From the NCBI GenBank assembly GCA_964519905.1, contig CAZFLN010000002.1, positions 1-64,000 on the forward strand: DNA of 64,000 nucleotides, given 5' to 3'. The notes beneath the pieces were generated by a model, which was given only the letters and a program-made list of their open reading frames with translations, ran no database searches and had not been told where the DNA came from. This DNA comes from CAZFLN01 sp964519905. Its GTDB lineage: Bacteria > Patescibacteriota > Microgenomatia > UBA1400 > UBA1396. The translations under genes and the position numbers were made by a program. Positions 8,358 through 17,401 of this stretch are shown here, piece after piece. Numbering within the stretch: position 1 is the stretch's first letter; every line of letters starts with the position of its first letter.

Positions 8358-10331
8358 ATGGCAAAAACGGTTCCAAACTCACAAGAATACTCCGGTAAGC
8401 AAATTCGCGTGCTGGAAGGGTTAGAACCCGTTCGTAAACGTCCCGGAATGTATATCGGTTCGACCGATACTCGTGGCTTACATCACTGTGTCAAAGAAAT
8501 TGTCGACAACTCAGTAGACGAAGGAATCGTCGGATACGCCCACGAAATTTCTCTATTCATCCGCGAAGATGGCTACATCTCTGTCACCGATGACGGCCGT
8601 GGTATCCCAACCGACATGCATCCATCTGGCGTTTCTACTTTGGAAGTCGCCATGACCAAACTCCACGCTGGTGGAAAATTCGACGAAATGGCTTACCAGG
8701 CTTCTGGTGGTCTGCACGGCGTCGGAGCCTCGGCTGTGAACGCGCTTTCAACGCACTTTCAAGTTTGTGTAAAACGCAACAACACATATTATTTCCAGGA
8801 ATACAACATTGGTACCCCAAAAGCTCCGGTACGAGAAATCAGCGAAGCAGAAGTCCTCGAAAAATTCCCACTGGAAGCTCCAGAATGGGTCAAGTACGAA
8901 TCTGGGACACTGACAAACTTCACACCAGATGGCAGTATCTTTTCAACTACTAAATACAGCGTGAATACGCTCCGTGATTTCTTGCGAGAACGTGCCTACC
9001 TCATGGCTGGTTTGTACTTCCGACTGATCGACGGTTTCACACAAATTCGCCAAGACTTCTACTTTGAAGGCGGCATCCGCTCCATGGTTCGTCACATGAA
9101 CCAAAATAAAACTGTCATTCATCCGGTGATTCATATGGCAGGCGAGCACACTTCAGAGCGCTTCACCGTTATGGTCGAAGTAGCCATGCAGTACGTCGAC
9201 ACCTTTACCGAGAACATCGAAATGTTCGCAAACACCATTAAGACTCCAGACGGTGGAACACACTTGACTGGTTTCCGCATGGCTCTCAACAAGTCACTCA
9301 AAGACTACGCCACTCGTACTGGATTGTTCAAAGACGACAAAGAAACCTTCACCTCCGACGACCTGAAAGAAGGAATGTCGGCTGTTATCTTTGTGAAGAT
9401 GCCTTCTGACGACTTGCAGTTCGAAAGCCAGACCAAAGCCAAGCTGAATAACAGCGAAGCCCAGTCGGCCGTGTACCAAGTAGTCAAAGAAAAGCTTGAT
9501 GTCTACCTGGAAGAACATCCAAATGAAGCCAAAGCAATGATCGAAAAAGTCTTGCTGGCCGCTCGTGCTCGTTTGGCTGCTCGAGCAGCCAAGGACGCAG
9601 TGATCCGCAAAGGTGCGCTCGAAGGCATGTCCTTGCCAGGAAAACTTGCGGACTGTCAGTCTCGCAATCCAGAGGAATCTGAGTTGTTCGTGGTTGAGGG
9701 AGACTCAGCCGGTGGCTCAGCCAAGCAGGGCAGAGAGCGACGTTTCCAGGCAATCTTCCCACTCCGTGGAAAAATCCTTAACACCGAGCGCGCTCGTCTG
9801 GNNNNNNNNNNTGAAGAAATTAAAAATCTCGTGATCGCTCTCGGAACGGGCATCGGTGACACGTTTGATATCAAGCGACTCCGCTACCATCGTATCGTGC
9901 TCATGAATGACGCCGACGTCGACGGAGAACACATTACCACGCTTGGTTTGACATTCTTCTTCCGTCACATGCCAGAGATCATTAATAACGGTCACCTCTA
10001 CATCGCCATGCCGCCGCTCTTTAAAGTCTGGAACAAGAAAACCGTGTTCTACGCTTTTAGCGATGCCGAACGCGACGAAAAAATTGCAGAACTCAAAGCA
10101 GATAATCCAAGCTTAACCATTAATATCCAGCGCTACAAAGGTCTTGGAGAAATGAACCCAGAACAGCTCTGGGAAACCACCATGCGACCAGAGAGTCGCG
10201 TACTCAAGCAAGTCACCATCGAAGATGCGCAAAAAGCCGATCAAATCTTCACCACACTCATGGGTGCGCTGGTGCCACCTCGCAAAAAGTTCATCCAGTC
10301 CCACGCTAAGTTGGCGACACTGGACGTCTAG
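8358..10331 (+). CDS. gyrB: DNA gyrase subunit B (contains assembly gap)
   Basis: GyrB supplies the ATPase and TOPRIM parts of gyrase, which introduces negative supercoils. Visible motifs are VRKRPGMYIGST, EIVDNSVDEG (GHKL ATP site), DDGRGIPT, GGLHGVGASAVNAL, the TOPRIM VVEGDSAGGSAKQGR, and DADVDGEHI. The length (about 657 aa) is that of short GyrB/ParE proteins. Pairing with gyrA 0.7 kb downstream, whose product has a GyrA box, favours gyrase over topo IV. Ten N at 9802-9811 fall between ERARL and EEIK; the family has six residues there (D-K-x-L-x-N) and the placeholder leaves room for four, so about 6 bases are probably missing. Confidence 0.95.
   Translation: MAKTVPNSQEYSGKQIRVLEGLEPVRKRPGMYIGSTDTRGLHHCVKEIVDNSVDEGIVGYAHEISLFIREDGYISVTDDGRGIPTDMHPSGVSTLEVAMTKLHAGGKFDEMAYQASGGLHGVGASAVNALSTHFQVCVKRNNTYYFQEYNIGTPKAPVREISEAEVLEKFPLEAPEWVKYESGTLTNFTPDGSIFSTTKYSVNTLRDFLRERAYLMAGLYFRLIDGFTQIRQDFYFEGGIRSMVRHMNQNKTVIHPVIHMAGEHTSERFTVMVEVAMQYVDTFTENIEMFANTIKTPDGGTHLTGFRMALNKSLKDYATRTGLFKDDKETFTSDDLKEGMSAVIFVKMPSDDLQFESQTKAKLNNSEAQSAVYQVVKEKLDVYLEEHPNEAKAMIEKVLLAARARLAARAAKDAVIRKGALEGMSLPGKLADCQSRNPEESELFVVEGDSAGGSAKQGRERRFQAIFPLRGKILNTERARLXXXXEEIKNLVIALGTGIGDTFDIKRLRYHRIVLMNDADVDGEHITTLGLTFFFRHMPEIINNGHLYIAMPPLFKVWNKKTVFYAFSDAERDEKIAELKADNPSLTINIQRYKGLGEMNPEQLWETTMRPESRVLKQVTIEDAQKADQIFTTLMGALVPPRKKFIQSHAKLATLDV
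9802..9811. other. gyrB: assembly gap in gyrB (10 N)
   Basis: The ten N are a fixed-length placeholder. The flanking codons (g.. before, ..t after) fit the conserved D-K-x-L-x-N of GyrB, implying a true gap near 16 bases. The reading frame is kept because the difference is a multiple of three. Confidence 0.85.
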
Positions 10332-10333
10332 GT

Positions 10334-10501
10334 ATGACAGCACAAGAAAGTGAAGAAAGAGAAAAACCAGGCCCTCGATCAGGCGAAGGCTGGGGGAAGC
10401 CAAGTAGACTCAAGAAAAGCGTTCGAAAAATAGAAGATCTTTTGAAATATAAACAACAAAAACAAGAAAATAGAGACAAAAATCAACCAAAAACACGTTG
10501 A
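10334..10501 (+). CDS. 55-residue charged small protein
   Basis: An ATG two bases after the gyrB stop opens a 55-codon frame ending at TGA 10499-10501. The peptide is strongly charged, with an N-terminal acidic part (TAQESEEREK), a Gly/Pro stretch (PGPRSGEGWGKPSR) and a basic Lys/Arg-rich helix towards the end. Its stop abuts the AAGGAG ribosome-binding site of ppa, so translation could be coupled through to ppa. No family is recognised. The fit between two genes supports it being real, but small size keeps confidence moderate. Confidence 0.45.
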   Translation: MTAQESEEREKPGPRSGEGWGKPSRLKKSVRKIEDLLKYKQQKQENRDKNQPKTR

Positions 10502-10512
10502 AAAGGAGTGTT

Positions 10513-11004
10513 ATGTCCATTGATCCACAGAAAATGCTCGTCCATATCGAAATTCCAGCCGGTTCCAGTATTAAGTACGAAATCGACGAAGAAACCGGTC
10601 TGCTCATGGTCGACCGCCTCATGCCAACCATGATGAGCTACCCAGAAAACTACGGACTCATCCCTCACACCAAAGGCAAAGACGGCGATGCTCTCGACGT
10701 TCTGGTGTTTACCTCTACGCCACTCGCTCCCAATTCCTACATCAAGTGTCGCTTGCTTGGCATGCTCGAGATGGAAGACGAAGAAGGTATCGATCACAAA
10801 TTGATCGCTGTTCCACTGGAAAAAATTGACTTCATCTGTGGAAAATGGCAGAGCATGGACGACGTTCCACAACACCAACTCGACCGCATGAAGCACTTCT
10901 TCGAGCACTACAAGGGCTTGGAAAAGGGTAAGTGGGTCAAGATCAACAACTTCCAAGGCTATGAAGAAGCTCTGAAAGTACTACAAGAAGGTTCTCAAGA
11001 ATAA
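10513..11004 (+). CDS. ppa: inorganic pyrophosphatase
   Basis: Family I soluble pyrophosphatase hydrolyses PPi to two phosphates, pulling polymerase and activation reactions forward. Signature residues are visible: VHIEIPAGSSIKYEID near the start, YPENYGLIP, and the metal-binding DGDALDVLV (the D-x-D-x-x-D motif). The start is ATG 10513 behind AAAAGGAG; the TTG five codons earlier is unlikely. The 163-residue length is normal. It sits between gyrB and gyrA, 33 bases before the latter. Confidence 0.95.
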   Translation: MSIDPQKMLVHIEIPAGSSIKYEIDEETGLLMVDRLMPTMMSYPENYGLIPHTKGKDGDALDVLVFTSTPLAPNSYIKCRLLGMLEMEDEEGIDHKLIAVPLEKIDFICGKWQSMDDVPQHQLDRMKHFFEHYKGLEKGKWVKINNFQGYEEALKVLQEGSQE

Positions 11005-11037
11005 ACTGACTCGGTAACAGGAACAAGGACACTCGGT

Positions 11038-13847
11038 ATGGCATTCGACAAAGACTTTAAAAAAACTTCTGCTGCGGTAGAAGAAGCATCCTCAGCAGAG
11101 GAAAGTGCTGTCGTGCCAACGGGCGAAACAGTGATCACGGCTGACGCCACGCCATCAGAAGGAACCACCACCATTGCTCCAGAAACCGATACCATTGCCG
11201 CTCTCGCAGCCAGTGGAAAGTCTGATGTCTTTAGCAACGAGGCAGGTGAGCGCTACGAAACCGTTCAAACCGATTATGGTTTGATCCTCAAGAAACCAAT
11301 CGTGGATGAAATGCGCAAGTCGTACCTCGACTACGCCATGAGCGTCATCGTTTCTCGCGCCTTGCCAGACGTGCGAGACGGACTCAAGCCTGTCCACCGC
11401 CGTATCCTCTTTGCCATGCAGCAAATGGGCATCCGCTGGAACACTCCATACAAGAAATCCGCCCGTATCGTGGGTGAAGTGTTGGGTAAGTACCATCCAC
11501 ACGGTGATAGTGCTGTGTATGATGCCATGGTTCGTCTGGCGCAAGACTTCTCCATGCGCTATATGCTCGTGGATGGTCAAGGAAACTTCGGTTCTATCGA
11601 CGGTGACACCGCGGCTGCTATGCGTTACACCGAANNNNNNNNNNCCTCGCTGATATCGAAAAAGAAACCGTACCTTTTGCCGATACTTTTGACGGATCTC
11701 AACAGGAACCAACCGTTTTACCAGCTCGCTTGCCAAACCTGCTTCTGATGGGAGCCGAAGGTATTGCGGTCGGTATGGCCACCAAGATCCCTCCACACAA
11801 CCTGCGAGAAGTCGCTGCAGCTGTTCAAAGCGTAATTGCCAAAGGAACTGCGCAAGTTTCTGCAGATGACAAAATTGCCGACAACGAAGATGTCCAAGAC
11901 ATCGACGCCATCCGCCTGTCTGGGAAATTCACCTCCGAAGCCACGCTCGACGACATCACTGAACACATCCACGGACCAGATTTCCCAACCTCCGGGTATA
12001 TTTACGACTGGGCTGCCATCAAGGAAGCCTATGCGACTGGGCGTGGACGCGTCACCATGCGTGGAAAAGCCGAAATCATCGAAAAAGGCAAGGGACACCA
12101 AATTGTTATTACCGAGATCCCGTATCAGGTAAACAAAGCCAAGCTCATCACCAAGATCGCTGATCTGGTAAAAATCAAGAAAATCGAAGGCATTTCTGAC
12201 ATTCGTGACGAATCCGACCGAGCTGGACTCACGATCGCCATCGATCTGAAGCGTGGCTCACGCCCAAAGTCTATTCTCAATCAACTCTTTAAGTTTACCG
12301 AACTGCAATCAAACTTCTCCATGAACATGGTGGCTCTTAACTCAGAGGGCACACCACAACTCATGACGCTGCGCCAAGTCCTGATGGAGTTTGTCCGCCA
12401 CCGACAGTTAGTCACGGTTCGTCGACACCAGTACGAAATCCGTGGGCTGCGAGAGCGTGCTCACATTTTAGAAGGACTGCTCAAAGCTCTTGATATTCTC
12501 GATGAAGTTATCGCCACCATCCGTGCCTCGGCCGATACCGAAGCCGCTCGCAATGCCTTGATGACCAAGTTCGACTTCTCCGAGCGCCAGGCAGTGGCTA
12601 TTCTCGACATGCAGCTGCGCAAGCTCGCTGCTCTGGAACGCCAGAAGCTCCAAGACGAGTACACCCAAATCAAAGCGCGTATCGATGAAATCATCGATAT
12701 CCTCACACATCCAGAAAAAATTCTGTCGATTATCTCTAACGAAACTCAGGCTCTCTCTGAACAATTTGGCGACGACCGTCGCACCAAACTCATTAAGGGC
12801 AGAGTAGGCGAGATCTCAGAAGAAGATCTGGTGCCAAACGAACCAACGATTGTGACTTACACTGAGTCTGGCTACATTAAGCGACTCAGTCCAGACACCT
12901 ATCGCGTACAACGACGTGGCGGCAAAGGTGTCATGGGCATGAAGACGAAGGAAGATGATCCAATCAAGGAAATCATCTTTACCCAAACACACGACACTAT
13001 TTTGCTGTTCACCAACACTGGTCGGGTTTTCTCCACTCGTGTCTATGAAATCCCAGAGGCCAGCCGCCAAGCAAAGGGAACAGCCCTGGTCAACGTGGTC
13101 AACCTCGACGGTGATGAGTACATCCAGAGTATCTTGAACTTACCAGCGTCTGAAAAACACGACCAATCAAACTTCGTGATCTTTGCAACCAAGCAAGGCA
13201 AAGTCAAGAAAACTCCACTCAGTGACTTCAGAAACATTCGCTCAAACGGAATTATCGCTATCGTCCTGCGCAAGGAAGATGAAGTAGTCTTTACGAAGCT
13301 GACTCAGGGTCAAGACCATATTATGCTCGTGACAAACGAAGGCAAGTGTATCCGCTTCCCGGAAGAAGAAGTCAAGTCAAGTGCTCGAGACACTCAAGGC
13401 GTAACCGGAATTAAGCTCGGAAAATCCGATACAGTAGTTGGCGGACAAACCTTCCCAGCTGACCCAGCCAAGGTCGACGCCACCGACAAACGACGCAAGC
13501 TCTTCCACCATATTCTGGTGATTACAGAACAAGGCCTCGGAAAGCGCACAGAACTGTCAGAATACCCAGTTCAGAAGCGATCTGGGCAAGGTGTGAAGGT
13601 CGCAGCATTGAACGCTAAAACAGGCAATGTAGCCGCCGCACTGATCGTGACACAGGAACATGAGGATGTAATCTTAACCACGAAAGAAGCTCAGGTTATC
13701 AAACTGCCAATCAAGAATATCCCGGTTCTCAAGCGACCAACTCAAGGCGTAATTCTCATGCGACTCCCCAAGAACGACTCCATCGTCGCCGCCGCTCCAA
13801 CCAAGAGTGGGGAAGAGGAAGTAGCTGAAGAGTCGCCTTCGGTCTGA
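11038..13847 (+). CDS. gyrA: DNA gyrase subunit A (frame broken by assembly gap)
   Basis: GyrA carries the breakage-reunion and DNA-wrapping parts of gyrase. Signatures are SYLDYAMSVIVSRALPDVRD, GLKPVHRRILFAM, the catalytic tyrosine Y197 in AAMRYTE, and a C-terminal beta-propeller with the GyrA box QRRGGKG, which separates it from ParC. The first 80 residues or so, before DYGLILKKPI, are an unusual Ala/Glu/Thr-rich extension. Ten N at 11635-11644 shift the frame: reading continues at ctc-gct-gat (L-A-D-I-E-K-E-T). The family has about ten residues in the hole, matching a true gap near 29 bases. The gene is therefore probably intact in the organism. Confidence 0.95.
11635..11644. other. gyrA: assembly gap in gyrA (10 N)
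   Basis: The placeholder follows the active-site RYTE codons. Frame change across it requires a true gap of 3k+2 bases; the family's spacing to LADIEKET predicts about 29. The apparent frameshift is therefore an assembly artefact. Confidence 0.85.
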
Positions 13848-13899
13848 TACACTCATTGGGTAAAGGGGGAGAGTATGGAAGCGTTCAGACGATTTCTCA

Positions 13900-14109
13900 A
13901 TGGAGAAAAATGTACGTTACGAAATCTACATGCCGCATCGCCCTGTCAATAGGCCTCAAGTGGGGGTTACAGATGAGCTCCTCAAAGAAACAGAGATACT
14001 GGCGAGGTCATTAGAAAAAGGAATTGGAATACTCCCAGATTACTCTCGGCAAGAAGAGCACATTCTCATTTTGTATACATTTGATTTAGAGACTCAAACC
14101 CTGCGCTAG
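13900..14109 (+). CDS. small hypothetical protein
   Basis: This 69-residue frame has balanced composition and ends EEHILILYTFDLETQTLR. It runs convergently into the recombinase, overlapping its stop by four bases. An alternative start at ATG 13875 has a better ribosome-binding site (GGGGGA) but lies in another frame and closes after 25 codons. Shifting frame around the A-run at 13906-13910 would join MEAFRRFLNGEK to the main frame, so a small indel or sequencing error is possible. No family is recognised. Confidence 0.4.
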   Translation: MEKNVRYEIYMPHRPVNRPQVGVTDELLKETEILARSLEKGIGILPDYSRQEEHILILYTFDLETQTLR

Positions 14110-15071
14110 TTTTCGTCTGATTCTGGCTTCTGAGCATGAAATCGCTCATGCACCTTGCGGAGTTCAGGTTGCGTAACGTGGGTATAAATCTGCGTTGTAG
14201 CAATGTTTTTATGCCCGAGCATTTCTTGCACATCACGCAAGCCGGCACCGTTACGGAGAAGATCTGTGGCAAACGAGTGTCGAATACCGTGGGGAGTCAA
14301 TAAAACTGGAATTTTAGCCAACTGTCGATACTTCTCTACCAGGCGCTGTACCGAGCGGGAAGTGAGGCGCATCGCCTCACCATGTTCCTCGGCTTCTACA
14401 CCTTTGGCATGACGGATAAAGGCGGGGACAAACTGGTCTCCCCTGGCAGAGAAGTAGCGCTCCATCCAGGCAGCCGCCTCTGGAGAAAGAAACACTACAC
14501 GCTGTTTTCGACCTTTTCCAACAACACCAAACTCACGACGTTGCGTATCAATCTGGGTTCGATCCAGACTGACCAACTCAGAGACGCGCAAACCAGTTGA
14601 AAATAAAACTTCCAAAATCGCTCGATCTCGCAAACCAATAAGCGTACTCACATCTGGAGTTTCCAGCAGCCGAGCCATCGCCTCTGGCGTAATGACCGTC
14701 ATTTCATGAGGCTCGGCCTTGGGTAAATCTATTTTCTCCGGTGCCATAACAGCAACGTCTTGCTTGACCATCCACTTGAGAAACGACCGCAGCGCAATCA
14801 AGTAATACGCCTGGGTACGAACGGTTATTGGTTCGTCTTGTTGATTTCGCAAACGAGTCAGACTCAAGCGAAACTTCCGAAGGTTCTCACTTGTAATGTC
14901 TTGAGCGCGTGTAACACCATATTTCGCCGCCCAATCCATGAAACGCTGCAAGTACAGCGTGTAGTCACGAATGGTCAGCGGAGACAAATTCCGTTCGACC
15001 TCTAAATGTTCGAGGTATTCATACACTTGTTCGCGCAGTGGCAGATGTTGCAGGTTGGACACAACATCCAT
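14106..15071 (-). CDS. xerD: tyrosine recombinase, XerC/XerD type
   Basis: Xer recombinases resolve chromosome dimers at dif; relatives mobilise integrative elements. The N-terminal SAM-like core-binding domain (about residues 1-95: LEVERNLSPLTIRDYTLYLQ) is followed by the catalytic domain with R in TGLRVSELV, K in GKGRKQRVV, H-x-x-R in LTPHGIRHSFAT, H in MLGHKNIATT and the nucleophile Y in TQIYTHV. All six catalytic residues are present. The start at ATG 15071 fits XerC/D length (321 aa); the longer upstream frame has no similarity. It borders a 0.94-kb AT-rich gene-free stretch that holds a candidate palindromic site at 15416-15449. XerC versus XerD, or integrase, cannot be decided here. 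Confidence 0.9.
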   Translation of the reverse strand: MDVVSNLQHLPLREQVYEYLEHLEVERNLSPLTIRDYTLYLQRFMDWAAKYGVTRAQDITSENLRKFRLSLTRLRNQQDEPITVRTQAYYLIALRSFLKWMVKQDVAVMAPEKIDLPKAEPHEMTVITPEAMARLLETPDVSTLIGLRDRAILEVLFSTGLRVSELVSLDRTQIDTQRREFGVVGKGRKQRVVFLSPEAAAWMERYFSARGDQFVPAFIRHAKGVEAEEHGEAMRLTSRSVQRLVEKYRQLAKIPVLLTPHGIRHSFATDLLRNGAGLRDVQEMLGHKNIATTQIYTHVTQPELRKVHERFHAQKPESDEN

Positions 15072-15415
15072 TGTACGAAAGAAATGCCCCAAATTCGAGG
15101 TACATCTGGGAGACCTACACAAAATCACCGACTTTAGCCTGGAGACCGCGTAAAATGCCCAAAATAGGCTTTTTATTCGAGAAACGGGTATTTGCTCATT
15201 CAAAAATGGCGAAAATAGCCAGAAAATCACGAATTCATGAGAAATCGACAAAAACGGGGAAAAGATTTCGGGTTTATCTACAATTTGCAAAAAAAAGAAT
15301 CGACCTGGTTGAGGGCAGAGGAAGCCGCTTAAAAATAAGTAGAATTCAGATGGAACACGAAATTCAAAAAATTGTAAGAATTTTGAGTGTGGAAGCAGCC
15401 TCACTCGTTGAATGT

Positions 15416-15449
15416 ATTATGTCGCACAATATACATTTTGCGACATAAT
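15416..15449. repeat. palindromic site, 11-bp perfect arms
   Basis: ATTATGTCGCA (15416-15426) is repeated inverted as TGCGACATAAT (15439-15449), with a 12-base centre (CAATATACATTT). It lies 345 bases upstream of the tyrosine recombinase start. Arm length resembles Xer/integrase core sites, but the spacer is longer than the 6-8 bp of dif and the arm order differs from dif. Confidence 0.75.
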
Positions 15450-15594
15450 GCCAATAAAGCACAGTTCAGCAGTAAAGGCGCAGTTTGCTAATACCTTCGC
15501 ATACAGGACTGCTTAATAGAGTGGAAAAGAACAGAGAAAAAGGATTGCAAATAAGCACTTTCCCCTGGTTTTGAATACTTAATGTAATTTTTAG

Positions 15595-15903
15595 GTTTGC
15601 AAACAATATCCATCCGAATTCATCCCGACAGTCTTTCGTCCAGCCATCTTTGAAAGCTATATTCGGGTTTTTTGTGGAAAACTAAAATCTTCTTCTGCTC
15701 CAGATTATAGAACTGGAGTCCCTTATTTTCCTCCAGAATTCATTCTCCAGGCTAATTTCCATGAATTAAGGAGTATTTTAAGCCCATTTGACCCAAAATC
15801 TATTCCCGCATATTCTCTCCCCTCCAGGGGTGAATCGGGAGTTTTCCACAATCAAAATAGATCTAACTATATCAATTTATATCTTTCGTCAAAAAATCAC
15901 TGA
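15595..15903 (+). pseudogene. start-less open frame, possible gene remnant
   Basis: A frame of 102 codons is open from just after TAG 15592-15594 to TGA 15901-15903 but contains no ATG, GTG or TTG near its beginning. The peptide reads like folded protein (for example PTVFRPAIFESYIRVF and TGVPYFPPEFILQANFHEL), and such a long frame is unexpected in AT-rich non-coding DNA. It may be the truncated remains of a gene or start at a rare codon. No family is recognised. Confidence 0.35.
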
Positions 15904-15961
15904 AAACAATCAGTGTTTTGTTTCTCGTAGAAATTTATGTGAAAACAAAACGTGAAAAACA

Positions 15962-15996
15962 TTATAGGACTAAGGGTCAAACCTTAAGTCCTATAA
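15962..15996 (-). repeat. 3'-end repeat, copy A (divergent, hairpin form)
   Basis: TTATAGGACT (15962-15971) and AGTCCTATAA (15987-15996) form a perfect 10-bp stem around a core AAGGTTTGACCCTT read on the minus strand. It starts 16 bases past the stop of the DUF5656-like gene and is oriented with it, like the other four copies. Confidence 0.75.
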
Positions 15997-16012
15997 CTCG
16001 AGCGCCTCTCCT

Positions 16013-16780
16013 CTACTTCCAGGCTAGCATCAATGAATACATCACGAAGACAGCAATCGTTACCCCGAGATATTCGCGTACTGTGTTCTGAAACAAACGC
16101 TGCTCCAAGGCTGATTGTCCCAACCCCAAAATACTGTACAGAACCGTCATCAAAAACAAAGAAGTTGGCCAGAGCTGACCAGGCAAGAAAGAAAGGACGG
16201 CCGCCAAACTCCCCATCCAGAGTGTCGTTCGCAAAGAAAGAGCCAGCACTTCTCTACTCAACCGTTTTTCCAGATTTACTGACCAAAAAATTGGAAAACT
16301 CAGTGCACCGGCAATAACACCGGCCAAAACTCCATTGAACACAAACCACAAACTCAGTGAGAACAAGGTGTTAAAGGCTAACAGAGAGGCAATAAGCGTA
16401 AAAAGAAAGAGAACCGCTTGAGCTGCCCGTAAAAGCTGAATCGTCCGAACCTTTGCGATCGTAAAAATATTTCCGGCCAAAAGAAGCGCATACATCCCTA
16501 AGCCGTACAACAAAGTAATTGCCACCTGGGCCAAAACACTGCTTGGCAGCAAGAAATAAAAAGCCGATACAGCCAATGCATACATTGCTGGAAATGGCAC
16601 GATTGTCAGCCACTCTACTCCATCCAGATTTTCATAGAGCGTCCAGGCAGTGAGCATATACGTAAAGACAGAAAATACTACCAGAGCCAGTGGTCGCCAC
16701 TCGAGAGGAATATACTGTTGAGCGACAAAACACAACGATAAAATTCCGGCTGTCAGCAAAGTTTTTTCGCGACGTCTCAT
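16013..16780 (-). CDS. polytopic membrane protein, DUF5656-like
   Basis: The 255-residue protein has about eight hydrophobic segments with short basic loops and no obvious catalytic motif. Overall shape and CPR context suggest the DUF5656 family of unknown function, but that name is tentative. I chose ATG 16780, whose A-T-G-A overlaps the yebC stop; the longer frame would read back into yebC. Translational coupling to YebC is therefore likely. Copy A of the 3'-end repeat follows the stop by 16 bases. Confidence 0.7.
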   Translation of the reverse strand: MRRREKTLLTAGILSLCFVAQQYIPLEWRPLALVVFSVFTYMLTAWTLYENLDGVEWLTIVPFPAMYALAVSAFYFLLPSSVLAQVAITLLYGLGMYALLLAGNIFTIAKVRTIQLLRAAQAVLFLFTLIASLLAFNTLFSLSLWFVFNGVLAGVIAGALSFPIFWSVNLEKRLSREVLALSLRTTLWMGSLAAVLSFLPGQLWPTSLFLMTVLYSILGLGQSALEQRLFQNTVREYLGVTIAVFVMYSLMLAWK

Positions 16781-17364
16781 TCCAGATCTCCAATTTCCAT
16801 ATTTTCTGATTCCCGATCTGGCCAAGTGGCATTTATATACACCTCTTCTACATCCTCGTCCTCAATTAAAGCATCATGCAGAGATTGAATTTCTGCACCT
16901 TGATCGTTGGTGACGGGCAAAGAAATGTTTACTGTATATGAGCCTCCAACACGCGTAAACAAATAAGCTGCCGAGCCTGGTCCACCGAGAGAGCCGCCAT
17001 TTCGAGAGAAAATAAATCGGATATTTCCAGCGGTTCTTTGGACATTGTCAGTTGCCACAACCACTAGAAAACCGGCTCCATGTGGACCGTAGCCCTCATA
17101 CAAAACTTCTTGAATTTGCTGGCCTTGAGATCCTTTGCCCAGCGCGCGATCAATCGCACGTTGGATATTCTCTTTGGGCATATTGATCGCGCGCGCCTTC
17201 TCCAAAGCCAAACGAAGCGCTGGATTCGTGTCCGCATCCGGATTTCCACTCTGTTTCACAGCGCTTCGAACCATTTGGGCCACGTCAAAAAACGCTTTCG
17301 ACCGACGTTGGTCTTGAGCACCTTTACGATTCTTAATGTTGTTCCACTTATTATGTCCTGCCAT
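16777..17364 (-). CDS. yebC: YebC/PmpR-family protein
   Basis: YebC/TACO1 proteins act in translation (relief of stalling at proline-rich stretches) and some act as transcription regulators. The start MAGHNKWNNIKNRKGAQD is diagnostic, followed by KARAINMPKENIQRAIDRALGKG, EGYGPHGAGFLVVVATDN and RFIFSRNGGSLG. At 195 residues it is about 40 shorter than E. coli YebC, lacking part of the last domain. It is divergent from the TPR gene, 37 bases apart. Confidence 0.93.
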   Translation of the reverse strand: MAGHNKWNNIKNRKGAQDQRRSKAFFDVAQMVRSAVKQSGNPDADTNPALRLALEKARAINMPKENIQRAIDRALGKGSQGQQIQEVLYEGYGPHGAGFLVVVATDNVQRTAGNIRFIFSRNGGSLGGPGSAAYLFTRVGGSYTVNISLPVTNDQGAEIQSLHDALIEDEDVEEVYINATWPDRESENMEIGDLE

Positions 17365-17401
17365 AGATCTTGGTTCTATGATATCATTCTGCGATTCACC
17401 T

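Larger units (their letters stand above)
15072..16012. other. AT-rich stretch without an intact gene
   Basis: The 940 bases between the recombinase and the DUF5656-like gene are much richer in A+T than their surroundings. They hold a palindrome (15416-15449), a 102-codon open frame without a start codon (15595-15903), a small hairpin (CACTGA/TCAGTG near 15898-15915) and one copy of the 3'-end repeat (15962-15996). A 136-codon plus-strand frame at 15038-15448 overlaps the recombinase and has no protein-like signature. Confidence 0.7.

Noticed and set aside
15038..15448. 136-codon plus-strand frame
   Set aside because: It begins antisense inside the recombinase gene and the peptide lacks any domain or ribosome-binding site; treated as a chance frame.
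15416..15449. dif site for the Xer recombinase
   Set aside because: The arms have TTATG on the outside and a 12-base spacer, whereas dif has the inner CATAA/TTATG order and a spacer of about 6 bases; kept only as a palindrome.
15660..15860. Two TTTTCCACA 9-mers (15673-15681 reverse, 15842-15850) in AT-rich DNA, possible DnaA boxes or origin
   Set aside because: Both differ from the TTATCCACA consensus, there is no cluster of boxes and no dnaA or dnaN nearby; too weak for an origin.
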